Below are positions 1-7,549 of a DNA stretch of 64,000 nt, piece by piece; within the stretch, counting starts at the first letter, position 1, and the number at the start of each line of letters is the position of its first letter. A program made the translations under genes and the position numbers. The notes beneath the pieces are model-generated. The model was given only the letters and a program-made list of their open reading frames with translations. It did no database searches and was not told where the DNA came from. Source of the stretch: CF-162 sp040882565 (GTDB lineage: Bacteria; Chloroflexota; Dehalococcoidia; SM23-28-2; RBG-16-64-32); NCBI GenBank assembly GCA_040882565.1, contig JBBEAZ010000019.1, forward strand, positions 52,082-116,081, written 5' to 3'.

Positions 1-36
1 GGCGAAGCGGTCATCCGGGGTTCGCAGGGCTTCCAT
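1..36 (-). CDS. N-terminus of probable haloalkane dehalogenase / alpha-beta hydrolase (partial)
   Basis: Only twelve codons lie inside the window, reading MEALRTPDDRFA. This resembles the conserved opening of haloalkane dehalogenases of the DhmA/DhlA type (M-x-x-LRTPD-x-RF), which hydrolyse carbon-halogen bonds with an alpha/beta-hydrolase fold. The start codon overlaps the stop codon of the TetR gene (ATGA), so the two are probably translationally coupled and the TetR protein may regulate this enzyme. The catalytic residues are outside the window, so the call rests on the N-terminal signature alone. Another alpha/beta hydrolase is the main alternative. Confidence 0.42.
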   Translation of the reverse strand, partial: MEALRTPDDRFA

Positions 37-644
37 CAGTCATTCTCCTCTCGTAGCAGGGCGCGGATCGTGCGCGACATAATGCGTTGAGCCTCGGCGC
101 GGGCGAGGCCATCGTGAGTGCGCAAAGTTTCCCAGTTATACCAGTCGGTCGCGGCGCTGAGTGCTGGTAGCGCCAGCTCGCGTTCCGGGGGAGCGAGCGC
201 AGTAAGTTCCGGACGGAAGACGCGTTCGACTTCCTCACGGTTGAGGTCGCGTGCCCACTTCAGCCGGCCTGCGATCTCCGGAGAGAACGGTGCCTGCAGA
301 AGCGCCGCGCGGCGCACGGGGGTAACGGCTTCCAGTAGCGCCCCGCGGGACTCGACGAAGCGCGTGAGACGCTCGCCGAAGGGGAGGTTCCCAGGAACGT
401 CCGCCGCCATGTGTTGGACGCGGGCCACCTGGCGGTCGGCAGCCTCGGCGAACAACGTTTCGAGATCGACGAAGTGCTGGAAGACGGAGCGCAACGAGAC
501 GCCGGCGGCTGTCGAGACCTCGCGCGCTGTTGGGCGCAGGTTACCGGCGTCGATCAGTTGCATGAAGGCAGCCACGACGGCGTCTCGCGTCCGCGTGCTG
601 CGGGCCGTGCGGCCGTCGGTGCGAGTGCCAGAGACTGCGTTCAT
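36..644 (-). CDS. TetR/AcrR family transcriptional regulator
   Basis: The protein has 202 residues from the chosen ATG. The N-terminus carries a TetR helix-turn-helix at about residues 38-60 (PTAREVSTAAGVSLRSVFQH), with the usual F-x-H-F near the end of the recognition helix. The remainder is a helical ligand-binding domain with no recognisable ligand class. The start was chosen at the second possible ATG because a TATTCT -10 box lies 6 nt upstream, which implies a leaderless mRNA. A 17-bp palindrome sits between the presumed -35 and -10 positions, as expected for autorepression. The stop codon overlaps the ATG of a probable dehalogenase gene, so the pair looks like a small self-regulated operon. 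Confidence 0.85.
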   Translation of the reverse strand: MNAVSGTRTDGRTARSTRTRDAVVAAFMQLIDAGNLRPTAREVSTAAGVSLRSVFQHFVDLETLFAEAADRQVARVQHMAADVPGNLPFGERLTRFVESRGALLEAVTPVRRAALLQAPFSPEIAGRLKWARDLNREEVERVFRPELTALAPPERELALPALSAATDWYNWETLRTHDGLARAEAQRIMSRTIRALLREEND

Positions 645-679
645 GGCGGGAGAATACACTTCTTGCACTGACAATGCAA
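645..679 (-). promoter_or_regulatory. Promoter and palindromic operator of the TetR gene
   Basis: The -10 box TATTCT (651-656, minus strand) ends 6 nt before the TetR ATG. Directly upstream is TTGCACTGACAATGCAA (663-679), two 8-bp half-sites around one central base with a single mismatch. Such palindromes are typical of TetR operators. Its position would block RNA polymerase. The assignment to this TetR protein is inference from location. Confidence 0.6.
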
Positions 680-739
680 TATCTTTCGCGAGGAATTCTT
701 GAAGATTCGTCGCGGCGTCGTAGTGTGCAGGTGCGGCGA

Positions 740-1009
740 CTAGATCATCGGAGCCCCGAGACGGCGCATCAGCTCCTCCTCGGTCAGGCCGTCGATCTCG
801 AACAGCTTCTCGCGGGCCGCGCCGCCGCGTGTCAGACGCACCGTTGACAGCGACACGCCGAGGTGTTCTGCCAGGAGCCGGACGACTGCCTCGTTGGCGC
901 GGCCCTTCTCGGCGCGCTCGCGGACCTTCAAACGGAGCGTGCCTTCATGCCAGCCCGCCAGGCCGGCATCGCGTGCGCCGGGTGTGACGCGGACTCTCAG
1001 ATACGCCAA
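740..1009 (-). CDS. DUF167 / YggU family protein
   Basis: An 89-residue protein of the UPF0235 (YggU) family, a small conserved fold of unknown biochemical role. Family features seen are the opening LRVRVTPGAR, the central LKVRERAEKGRANEAVV (compare L-x-V-x-A-P-P-x-x-G-K-A-N) and the basic segment VRLTRGGAAREK. A longer reading frame continues upstream, but the family starts just before LRVRV, so the TTG at the right-hand end was taken as start; this is uncertain. It is divergent from the next gene, and the TATGATA sequence between them can act as a -10 box on either strand. Confidence 0.75.
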   Translation of the reverse strand: MAYLRVRVTPGARDAGLAGWHEGTLRLKVRERAEKGRANEAVVRLLAEHLGVSLSTVRLTRGGAAREKLFEIDGLTEEELMRRLGAPMI

Positions 1010-1036
1010 TGAACGCGTCTCATTTTTCGTTCTTGC

Positions 1037-1055
1037 TATGATAGCGGGCGCCATG
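1037..1055. promoter_or_regulatory. Overlapping divergent -10 boxes (TATGATA)
   Basis: TATGAT (1037-1042) on the plus strand ends exactly 10 nt before the ATG of the following gene. One base further, ATGATA reads TATCAT on the minus strand, facing the DUF167 gene. There is no Shine-Dalgarno sequence before the plus-strand ATG. The same 10-nt spacer (AGCGGGCGCC) recurs before the gene at 1458. Confidence 0.5.
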
Positions 1056-1394
1056 CCAGACATCGAACGAGCCTCTGGCGAGATCGAGGGCTGGCCCTTG
1101 GACACTCTCCTCCGCGCCCTTCTACCCTATGAGGGTAAGGATGTGATCGTTGTGTTTGACGGGTTCCGGGCGAGGGTGAACGTCGATACCCTGTCGCATC
1201 CCGACGAGACCGAGACTGGATGGGGCGACTGGCTGGTGAAGGTGCAAGAGGTAATTTACGACTCCGGTGAGAATCCATGGCATGGGAGCGGAATACTGTT
1301 CCTATCGCTCGATCCGAATGCGGACACACCGCTGGAGGTCACAACGGTCGACGGCGAAACGATCTGGAACCTGAGCAACTCGATCGACGAGTAG
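1053..1394 (+). CDS. Hypothetical protein
   Basis: A 113-residue acidic soluble protein with no family I can name. No signal peptide, membrane segment, cysteine pair or nucleotide-binding motif is visible. The sequence alternates short hydrophobic stretches (VIVVFDGFRARV, GILFLSLDP, LEVTTVDGETIW), which suggests a small beta-rich domain. The start was chosen at the ATG placed 10 nt after a TATGAT box; an ATG five codons upstream is also possible. It is followed after 63 nt by an acetyltransferase gene that has its own copy of the same initiation sequence. Confidence 0.6.
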   Translation: MPDIERASGEIEGWPLDTLLRALLPYEGKDVIVVFDGFRARVNVDTLSHPDETETGWGDWLVKVQEVIYDSGENPWHGSGILFLSLDPNADTPLEVTTVDGETIWNLSNSIDE

Positions 1395-1441
1395 GGAGCC
1401 TCAGCGTCAGGGCGCCGCCGCGTGGATCCTGCCCTTTCTTG

Positions 1442-1460
1442 TATCATAGCGGGCGCCATG
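1442..1460 (+). promoter_or_regulatory. -10 box repeating the upstream initiation cassette
   Basis: TATCAT (1442-1447) is followed by the identical 10-nt spacer AGCGGGCGCC and an ATG. From the box into the first codons this copies the cassette at 1037-1062 with two substitutions. The arrangement implies a leaderless or nearly leaderless transcript for the acetyltransferase. Confidence 0.5.
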
Positions 1461-1943
1461 CCGGACATGCTCGCGCGCCTCTACGACCTACCCGAGGCGG
1501 CGCCGTACGAACGGCGCGTGGCGGATCGCAACCTACGCGTCCGTCGCGCGGAGCCGTGGGACAAGGTCCGGCTCCGGGACTTCGCGCTCAAGTACTTCAG
1601 CGACGTCTGGGCGCTGGAGACGGAGCGGGCGTTCATCTCGACGCCCGTCACGGCATACCTGGCACTTGAGAACGCTGAAATCGCCGGATTCGCCGTTTAC
1701 GAATGTACGCGCCGCGGCTTCTTCGGCCCGACAGGAGTCCGAGAAGATTTGCGGGGCTCCGGCCTCGGCGCGTTGCTCTTGTTGCGCTGCCTGGAGTCGA
1801 TGCGCGAGATGGGCTACGGCTACGCGATCATCGGTGGCGTCGGCCCTGCCGCCTTCTACGAGAAGATCGTCGGAGCGACCGTCATTCAGGGCAGCGATCC
1901 GGGAGTCTACGCGCCGCTATATGAGATGCGAGGTACCGCGTGA
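1458..1943 (+). CDS. GNAT family N-acetyltransferase
   Basis: A 161-residue protein of the GCN5-related acetyltransferase fold, which transfers an acetyl group from acetyl-CoA to an amine. The acetyl-CoA binding loop is visible as LRGSGLGALLLLRCLESM, matching R/Q-x-x-G-x-G/A followed by a helix. The preceding strand contains the family's usual EIAGFAVYECTR. The substrate cannot be predicted. The last codons overlap the GTG start of the alpha/beta hydrolase gene by 4 nt, so the two are probably one transcription unit. Confidence 0.75.
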   Translation: MPDMLARLYDLPEAAPYERRVADRNLRVRRAEPWDKVRLRDFALKYFSDVWALETERAFISTPVTAYLALENAEIAGFAVYECTRRGFFGPTGVREDLRGSGLGALLLLRCLESMREMGYGYAIIGGVGPAAFYEKIVGATVIQGSDPGVYAPLYEMRGTA

Positions 1944-2791
1944 CGGAGCCCAGATCCCAGTTCTACGAGTCACAGCGCGTGCGCCTGCACTACAACGTCT
2001 GGGGCGACGAGGACAAGCCGTCGATGATGCTGATCCACGGTGGGCAGGACCACTCACGCAACTGGGATTTCGTCGCGGAGAGGTTGGTCGACCGTTACAC
2101 GATCTATGCGCCGGACCTGCGCGGCCACGGCGACAGCGCCTGGGCGATCGGCGGCATGTACAGTATCCCGGAGTTCACGCTCGACGTCTCGACGCTGGCG
2201 AACCGGATCGAGGGGCCACTCACCGTGATTGGCCATTCGCTCGGCGGCGCCATCGCCCTGCAGTATGCGGGCACGTTCCCCGACAAGGTCTCGAAGCTGA
2301 TCTCGGTCGAGGGTTGGGGTCCGCCGCTAATGGAGCACCAGCCGGCGCACCGGCGCATGCGCGAGTGGATCGGGCACATGCTGGACGTTGAACAGCGGCA
2401 GCCGCGGCGCTATCCCAGCCTTGAGGACGCGACGAAGCGAATGATGGAGGCCAACCCGCACCTCAAGCCGGAAATGGCGCGCCACCTGACGGAGCACGGC
2501 GCGAACCGCAACGAAGACGGCACCTACACCTGGAAGTTCGACAACTATGTGCGGATCCGCTCGCCCTACGAGTTCAACCTGGAAGACGCGATGGTGATCT
2601 GGTCGCAGATTACGGCGCCGACCTCGCTGATCAAGGGCTCCGAGAGCTGGGCCGTCGACCCGGACAAAACCGGTCGCGCCGACGTGATCAAGGGCCATGA
2701 GACCGTCATCATCGAGAAGGCGGGCCACTGGGTGCACCACGACCAACTCGATATTTTCATGTCTCACGTTGAGCGCTTCCTCGCGGCCTGA
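1940..2791 (+). CDS. Alpha/beta hydrolase
   Basis: A 283-residue alpha/beta-hydrolase fold enzyme. HGG at residues 33-35 gives the oxyanion-hole region, GHSLGG at 98-103 is the nucleophile elbow with Ser100, and a C-terminal AGH places the catalytic His at about 263. The APDLRGHGDS segment (58-66) is typical of esterases, epoxide hydrolases and C-C hydrolases, so the substrate is open. The GTG start overlaps the stop of the acetyltransferase by four bases, indicating translational coupling. No signal peptide is present, so it is probably cytoplasmic. Confidence 0.85.
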   Translation: MTEPRSQFYESQRVRLHYNVWGDEDKPSMMLIHGGQDHSRNWDFVAERLVDRYTIYAPDLRGHGDSAWAIGGMYSIPEFTLDVSTLANRIEGPLTVIGHSLGGAIALQYAGTFPDKVSKLISVEGWGPPLMEHQPAHRRMREWIGHMLDVEQRQPRRYPSLEDATKRMMEANPHLKPEMARHLTEHGANRNEDGTYTWKFDNYVRIRSPYEFNLEDAMVIWSQITAPTSLIKGSESWAVDPDKTGRADVIKGHETVIIEKAGHWVHHDQLDIFMSHVERFLAA

Positions 2792-2831
2792 CGGTGAGCG
2801 ACCCGAGCGTCAAATCGCGTGATACCATCCG

Positions 2832-2850
2832 GTAACAACTCTTGTTACAT
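2832..2850. promoter_or_regulatory. Perfect inverted repeat overlapping a putative -10
   Basis: GTAACAACTCTTGTTAC (2832-2848) is a perfect 7-3-7 palindrome. Its right arm overlaps TTACAT (2845-2850), a possible -10 box 11 nt before the GTG start of the phosphotransferase gene. This is the geometry of a repressor operator. The cognate regulator is unknown. Confidence 0.45.
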
Positions 2851-2861
2851 GGAGCGCGCCT

Positions 2862-4016
2862 GTGAAAGAGCCTGAGTCTATCTCCCAGATCGACAACGAA
2901 TACCTCTCGTTCATCGCCCGCAAAATGCTTGGCGACGACTCGGTCGAGGTGACCGAATTCAGCGTGATCGCCGACCCGTTCCAGTTCCCGCGCTTCGGCG
3001 AGAAGGAGTTCTACGAAATCCCCTTCTCGTATCAGTCCGCGAGCGGGCCCGGCAGGTCCAGCGTGATCCTCCGGGTGATGCCGGAGATGGACGCCGTGAT
3101 GATGCTGACCGGCGATACCGAGCACCGAGAGTTGAAGGCGTTCGACATCGGTCTCTACGACCGGGTCCCCGATACGTTCTTGATCCCCTACGTTCACGTC
3201 ATCAACGATTCGAAGCGGAAGCAGTACTGGGCGTTCCTCAAGGACGTCCGACCGCAGATTGAAGCGCTGGGCATGCACGCGAAATGCCCAGATCACGTCG
3301 TGCGCACGATCCTCTCACACCTGGCCGCGTTCCACGCAGAGTTCTGGGAGGACCGCAAGGTGATCGACCAACCGTGGCTGATGAGCCTGCGCCGCCCGGT
3401 CGACTACTTCTACCGCTGCGTAGTGGACATCCTCGATGGCATGAGGAGCCCATCCGCATCCAGCGTCTACGTCACGGAGCGTTGGCCCTGGCTGGCAGAG
3501 GGAGTCGTCAACCTAGTGCAGGCGCTGCCGAAGGAGACAGGCCGCGTAGTCGAGACCCTTTATCGCGAGCCCGAAGCCCTGCTTCAGCAGGTTGAGGCGA
3601 TGCCGATGACGCTCTGCCACTATGACTTCGATAACCGCAACCTGGGCATCGACGTTGGTTCTGACGCCACGCGCACCGTCGTAATCGACTGGGAGATCCT
3701 GGGCCGCGGGATTTCGGCGTCGGATGTGGTGCGGTTCACGGTCTATCAGCAGCCGGACGACCTCGAAGCGATGCTTGACTACTACCTCGATCAACTGGAA
3801 TCCAACCTCGGCCGGAAGATCGACCGCGCCGAGTGGAAGCACGGGTACGACCTGGCGTCAGTTGCCGAGTGGCAGATCAGGGGCGTGCTGTTCGGAGTGA
3901 TGGTCAGCGCACCCTCGGCGCCGGTGCCAGACGATCAGCGTCCGGCGATGCGTGAGCGCGTGTTCTCGGACATCGCCTACGTCGAATCGCTGATGAAGAA
4001 GACCGGCCTGGTCTAG
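2862..4016 (+). CDS. Aminoglycoside-phosphotransferase-like kinase family protein
   Basis: A 384-residue protein with the protein-kinase-like fold of the APH/choline kinase/EcKinase group. The catalytic loop is HYDFDNRN (His253, Asp255, Asn260) and the metal-binding segment is VVIDWE (Asp276). The N-terminal half contains a long substrate-side insertion resembling the EcKinase/DUF1679 type. Such enzymes phosphorylate small hydroxyl compounds; the substrate is not predictable here. The gene starts with GTG and has a palindromic candidate operator immediately upstream. It is convergent with the diguanylate cyclase gene and the two stop codons share CTAG. Confidence 0.75.
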   Translation: MKEPESISQIDNEYLSFIARKMLGDDSVEVTEFSVIADPFQFPRFGEKEFYEIPFSYQSASGPGRSSVILRVMPEMDAVMMLTGDTEHRELKAFDIGLYDRVPDTFLIPYVHVINDSKRKQYWAFLKDVRPQIEALGMHAKCPDHVVRTILSHLAAFHAEFWEDRKVIDQPWLMSLRRPVDYFYRCVVDILDGMRSPSASSVYVTERWPWLAEGVVNLVQALPKETGRVVETLYREPEALLQQVEAMPMTLCHYDFDNRNLGIDVGSDATRTVVIDWEILGRGISASDVVRFTVYQQPDDLEAMLDYYLDQLESNLGRKIDRAEWKHGYDLASVAEWQIRGVLFGVMVSAPSAPVPDDQRPAMRERVFSDIAYVESLMKKTGLV

Positions 4017-4882
4017 TAAGTCTCGCCCTCGAGGCGGTGCGTCTTCGGGGCCGCGGCAGTATCGGCCGTGCCCTTCCGAGACCCCGGACCGTTGATCTTG
4101 CGCTCGTGCTTGGTCGTGTACATTGAGGCGTTGGCCTGCTGGATCAGCTCGTCGACGCTGTCGGCCGTCTCAGGGAAGCCCGCGCATCCGAACGAAGTCT
4201 CGACCTTTAGCGTCAGCTCGTTGCGGTCGATGAGGTCTAGGCCAGCGAGTTTGTTGGCGAGGCGCGTCTTCAAGGCATTCGCCAGCGAGACCGTGGTGTC
4301 CGGCAGGATGATCGCGAACTCGTCGCCGCCGACGCGGGCGGGGATGTCGCTGCCGCGGGTGTGGTCGAGGAGGAACCGTCCGAAGGCCTGGAGTAGCTCA
4401 TCGCCAACGCGGTGGCCGTGGGTGTCGTTCACTGCCTTCATTGCGTCGACATCAGCGACGATGATTGAAAGCGGACGCTTGAACGCGCGTGCGGTCTCAA
4501 GTTCGCGCTCAAGACGGTCGAAGAAGTAGCCCCTGCTGAAGAGCTGCGTGAGGTCGTCCTGCATCGCCATGTTCTCCAGTTCCATGTTGTGGACCAGGAG
4601 TCCGAGGCGGAGACGCTTTTCTGTGTTGACGGCTGTTCGCCGGGTGCGCGCTGCGGCAACGAAGGCGTAAGCGCCGAGCACGCCGAGGATCAGTGTGTTC
4701 AGGAAGAAGTCGGTCGTCCCGAGGCCGCTTCTGGCAAGCATCGCTCCCCAGCCTGACGTAAGCAGGAATACGCCAATCCCGCGAAAGACCCAGATGGTGC
4801 GATCGGCCCTGGTTGGGTCCTGTGAAATGGGCTGCTGCATCTCCAGCACCCGGTCTGGCGTGAAATCGCTCGGCTTGCTCAA
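4013..4882 (-). CDS. Membrane-anchored diguanylate cyclase (GGDEF domain)
   Basis: A 289-residue protein predicted to make cyclic di-GMP from two GTP. Two hydrophobic segments at about residues 33-50 and 57-78 anchor it in the membrane, a short coiled region follows, then the catalytic domain from about residue 108. The active-site loop is GGDEF at 185-189, intact. An RxxD inhibitory site (RGSD, 176-179) lies exactly five residues before it, so product inhibition is likely. The domain opens with DDLTQLFSRGYF, a normal entry motif. The start codon is TTG. It is transcribed away from tRNA-Met. Confidence 0.9.
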   Translation of the reverse strand: MSKPSDFTPDRVLEMQQPISQDPTRADRTIWVFRGIGVFLLTSGWGAMLARSGLGTTDFFLNTLILGVLGAYAFVAAARTRRTAVNTEKRLRLGLLVHNMELENMAMQDDLTQLFSRGYFFDRLERELETARAFKRPLSIIVADVDAMKAVNDTHGHRVGDELLQAFGRFLLDHTRGSDIPARVGGDEFAIILPDTTVSLANALKTRLANKLAGLDLIDRNELTLKVETSFGCAGFPETADSVDELIQQANASMYTTKHERKINGPGSRKGTADTAAAPKTHRLEGETY

Positions 4883-4997
4883 GCTGTATATGCCCCCGTC
4901 TAAGGCTGTGAAGAAAACGCACAGCCCATCTCGACTAATTATTAGGACGACAGCGCCGGAATCGCTGTTACATTGGATGACAGCCTGCCAGCCACGG

Positions 4998-5027
4998 TTG
5001 TAGGCCGTTTTCGCTACGAATTACAAT
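4998..5027 (+). promoter_or_regulatory. Promoter of tRNA-Met
   Basis: TTGTAG (4998-5003) and TACAAT (5022-5027) are separated by 18 nt. The -10 box ends 9 nt before the mature 5' end of the tRNA, so the primary transcript would have almost no leader. Confidence 0.55.
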
Positions 5028-5036
5028 TCGATGGGC

Positions 5037-5111
5037 GGGCCCGTAGCTCAAGGGCAGAGCACCCGGCTCATAACCGGTCGGTTGCTGGTTCGAATCCAGC
5101 CGGGCCCACCA
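5037..5111 (+). tRNA. tRNA with CAT anticodon (Met, or Ile2)
   Basis: A complete cloverleaf of 75 nt including encoded CCA. The acceptor arms GGGCCCG and CGGGCCC pair perfectly, the anticodon loop reads CTCATAA, and the T arm has GGTTCGAATCC. The CAT anticodon fits elongator Met or, if the C is modified to lysidine, Ile. It is not an initiator type: the 5' end forms a Watson-Crick 1-72 pair. Confidence 0.92.
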
Positions 5112-5146
5112 ACCTCGACTGACTCTCTGCTACGATGTAGCGCGCC

Positions 5147-6166
5147 ATGCTGGAACCGCGCATTGAAGAGTTCCTGCGTTCCCGGGTCCCTGCGGCTGAG
5201 GGACTTGCCGTGTCGGCGCTGCACCGCATCCCCGGCGGCGCTTCACGCGAAACGTGGTCGTTCGACGCGACCTGGCGCGAGAACGGCGGCAGCGTCGTCT
5301 CCCGGGGTTTCATCCTGCGCCGCGATCCCGATGCCAGCCTGCTCGAGTCCGACCGTGATCTGGAGTTCCGGGTGATGGCGGCCGCCAGGGCCGCCGGTGT
5401 GCCGGTACCCGAAATGTACTGGCTCGAGCAAGACGTTTCCTGGCTGGACCGGCCGTTTTTCGTGATGGAGCGCATCGATGGCTGCGAGACCAGCCCGACC
5501 AAGGTGCTGATGGACCCACGGCTCTTCGCCCATCGCGAAAAGATAGCGCAGCAGTTCGTCGCCATCCTCGCGCGCATCCACAACCTTGACTGGCGCGCGC
5601 TCGACCTCGAATTCCTCGGCGTCCCGGCTGATGAGTCCGCGTGTGCGATCAAGGAACTCGATAAGTGGGAGGAGGTCGTCGACCGGGAGGCGCTGGAGCC
5701 TCAGCCGGTCCTCCGCGCCGCCTTCCGTTGGATGCGTCGTCACTCGCCGCGGCCGGCGGAGCGGATCGTTCTCGTCCATGCTGACTACCGCACCGGCAAC
5801 TTCCTCTGCGACGCTGAGGGCACAATCCAGGGCATCCTCGACTGGGAGATGGCCCACCTCGGCGATCCGCTGGACGACCTCGGGTTCACGGTGATCCGCC
5901 CGTGGCGCTGGCTCGGCAACGAGTTGATGTGCGGTTTGATGGAGCGAGACGATTTCATCCGCCGCTACGAAGCGGCGAGCGGCCTCAGCGTCGATGCTGA
6001 ATCGCTGCGTTTCTGGGAGGTGCTTGGCAACGTCAAGCTGGCCGCGATCTTTCTGACCGGCGCTCGTTCGTTCTGCGAGGGCCGAACCCGCAGCCCGATG
6101 ATGGCGTTCCTCGGGCGCAACGTGTCGCGGCTTGAGCTAGAGATCATGGACTTGATGGGGGTCTAA
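5147..6166 (+). CDS. Phosphotransferase family protein (APH, ACAD10-like)
   Basis: A 339-residue kinase-fold protein. The catalytic loop is VHADYRTGNFL (His211, Asp213, Asn218) and the metal site is GILDWEMAHLGDPLDDLGF (Asp232). This combination, with PFFVMERIDG in the N-lobe linker, is characteristic of the phosphotransferases found near acyl-CoA metabolism genes and in the ACAD10/11 N-terminal domain, which phosphorylate hydroxyacyl substrates. A TACGAT -10 box ends exactly 10 nt before the ATG, with no Shine-Dalgarno sequence. It is followed after one base by the next gene, so both are in one operon. Confidence 0.85.
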   Translation: MLEPRIEEFLRSRVPAAEGLAVSALHRIPGGASRETWSFDATWRENGGSVVSRGFILRRDPDASLLESDRDLEFRVMAAARAAGVPVPEMYWLEQDVSWLDRPFFVMERIDGCETSPTKVLMDPRLFAHREKIAQQFVAILARIHNLDWRALDLEFLGVPADESACAIKELDKWEEVVDREALEPQPVLRAAFRWMRRHSPRPAERIVLVHADYRTGNFLCDAEGTIQGILDWEMAHLGDPLDDLGFTVIRPWRWLGNELMCGLMERDDFIRRYEAASGLSVDAESLRFWEVLGNVKLAAIFLTGARSFCEGRTRSPMMAFLGRNVSRLELEIMDLMGV

Positions 6167-6167
6167 T

Positions 6168-6698
6168 GTGAAGCCGAACGGACTGGAAGCGTTGCGCGCG
6201 ATTCAGGCGACCCTGGTAGAGACGCTGATGCCGGAACTGCAGTCGATGTTTGCCCAGGACTCGGCGCAGACAATCGCCATGCTCGTCGAGTCGCTGGCCG
6301 CGGAGTGGGACGCAGCAGCAGCGGACCTGCACACGGACAACGAGGCGATCAGGGGAGTTCTGGCCGCCGCGGCGTCGGCTCTTCTCGCACTCCCTGGACG
6401 CAACGAAAATCGTGATGCGCTCGTCATTGATGTGGACGGGGTAATGCGGGAGGCCGGGGACGGCTCGGGCGCCGTCTCCAGCCTCTCAGCTGAGAACGAC
6501 AGGCTCCGCCTCGTCCTGGAGCATTTGCTCAGTTTCATCGAGGACACGTCGGGGGAGCTGGACAGCGAAGGGTTGGACGAAACCCGCCGCGCAGCCTACC
6601 GGCACCTCCGGCAGGTCGCCACCAGGGGATGGTGTTTCTGGGACGTAGCGAGTTTCCGCGAGAGGATGGTGCAGGCGCGGGCGGAGACACAAACGTGA
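6168..6698 (+). CDS. Hypothetical helical protein, partner of the phosphotransferase
   Basis: A 176-residue, mostly alpha-helical, acidic protein with a GTG start. I cannot assign a named family. A heptad-like leucine pattern (LRLVLEHLLSFIEDTSG) near residue 115 suggests helical packing. No signal peptide, membrane span or metal motif is seen. It begins one base after the stop of the upstream APH-type kinase, so it is almost certainly co-translated with it and may act with the same substrate. That link is inference from position. Confidence 0.6.
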   Translation: MKPNGLEALRAIQATLVETLMPELQSMFAQDSAQTIAMLVESLAAEWDAAAADLHTDNEAIRGVLAAAASALLALPGRNENRDALVIDVDGVMREAGDGSGAVSSLSAENDRLRLVLEHLLSFIEDTSGELDSEGLDETRRAAYRHLRQVATRGWCFWDVASFRERMVQARAETQT

Positions 6699-6734
6699 CG
6701 CGCTTGCCTGCGCTCGGATAAAATGTCTGTACTT

Positions 6735-7307
6735 ATGCGATCGGACGAATTGCTCGAAAGACTCGAAGCGGTGCTTGCGGATTACACGCCCCGCCAGATC
6801 GACAACCCCTCCGCCTCTGCTGCCGCCGTTCTCGTCCTGGTAAGGTCCGTGAAGGACGAGCCTCATATCGTCTTCACCGAGCGGACCAGCAAGGTCGAAC
6901 ACCACAAGGGCCAGATCTGTTTCCCGGGCGGTGGCTCCGACGAAACCGACCCCACGCCGGAAGCGACTGCCCTGCGCGAGACGTTCGAGGAGATCGGTGT
7001 CAAGAGCGAGGACGTGCGGATCATCGGCCAACTGGACGACATGGTCACTGTCAGCAACTTTCGCGTCTCGCCGTTTGTCGGTGTGATCCAGCATGAAGCC
7101 GGGTATGAGTACGAGATCTGCGACGCGGAAGTAGAGCGCGTCATTGAGGTACCGCTCTCGTTCCTGATGGAAGACGGGAATATGGAGCTGGAAGTCCGCG
7201 AACACCAGGGCCGGGAAGTACTAGTCCCGGCATTTTCCTATAACGGGCACCGCATCTGGGGCGCCACGGCACGAATGCTCCACCAGCTCATCGAGCTGGT
7301 GCGCTAG
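6735..7307 (+). CDS. CoA pyrophosphatase-type Nudix hydrolase
   Basis: A 190-residue Nudix enzyme of the NudL/YeaB group, which hydrolyses coenzyme A or its derivatives to phosphopantetheine and 3',5'-ADP. The group-specific motif before the Nudix box is present (VFTERTSKVEHHKGQICFPGG, compare LLTxRs-x3-H-x-G-x-x-FPGG). The Nudix core ends in TALRETFEEIGV with Arg81, Glu82 and the Glu85-Glu86 pair that bind metal. An ATG four codons earlier exists but lies on the TAAAAT box; the chosen ATG is exactly 10 nt after that box. Confidence 0.85.
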   Translation: MRSDELLERLEAVLADYTPRQIDNPSASAAAVLVLVRSVKDEPHIVFTERTSKVEHHKGQICFPGGGSDETDPTPEATALRETFEEIGVKSEDVRIIGQLDDMVTVSNFRVSPFVGVIQHEAGYEYEICDAEVERVIEVPLSFLMEDGNMELEVREHQGREVLVPAFSYNGHRIWGATARMLHQLIELVR

Positions 7308-7312
7308 CCCGC

Positions 7313-7549
7313 TTGTCCGAGACAGCGTCGCCGTCCGCGCACCGCAAACGTCCTCCTTGCAAGCGCTGCGGCACGTCCGAGTGGGATATCGAGACTCGAC
7401 CGAAATCGACGGTACGCTGGCTCGCCGAGACGGTTTTCGCGGTCCCTGACGTCCTGATCTTTCAGAGCGAGTCCGGCGGCTGGCCCGCTCACAGCTATGA
7501 GCGGTGGACTTGCTCAAAGTGCGGCCGTACCGTGCGAGTCGCGAGCTAG
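7313..7549 (+). CDS. Small zinc-ribbon protein
   Basis: A 78-residue protein with two knuckles, CKRC (16-19) and CSKC (67-70), that would bind one zinc ion. The 47-residue stretch between them is hydrophobic (LAETVFAVPDVLIF) but too short to be a clear membrane span. The start is TTG, only 5 nt after the Nudix stop. The TAG stop overlaps the GTG of the phosphatase gene (TAGTG). The gene is therefore the middle member of a tight three-gene unit. Function unknown. Confidence 0.6.
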   Translation: MSETASPSAHRKRPPCKRCGTSEWDIETRPKSTVRWLAETVFAVPDVLIFQSESGGWPAHSYERWTCSKCGRTVRVAS

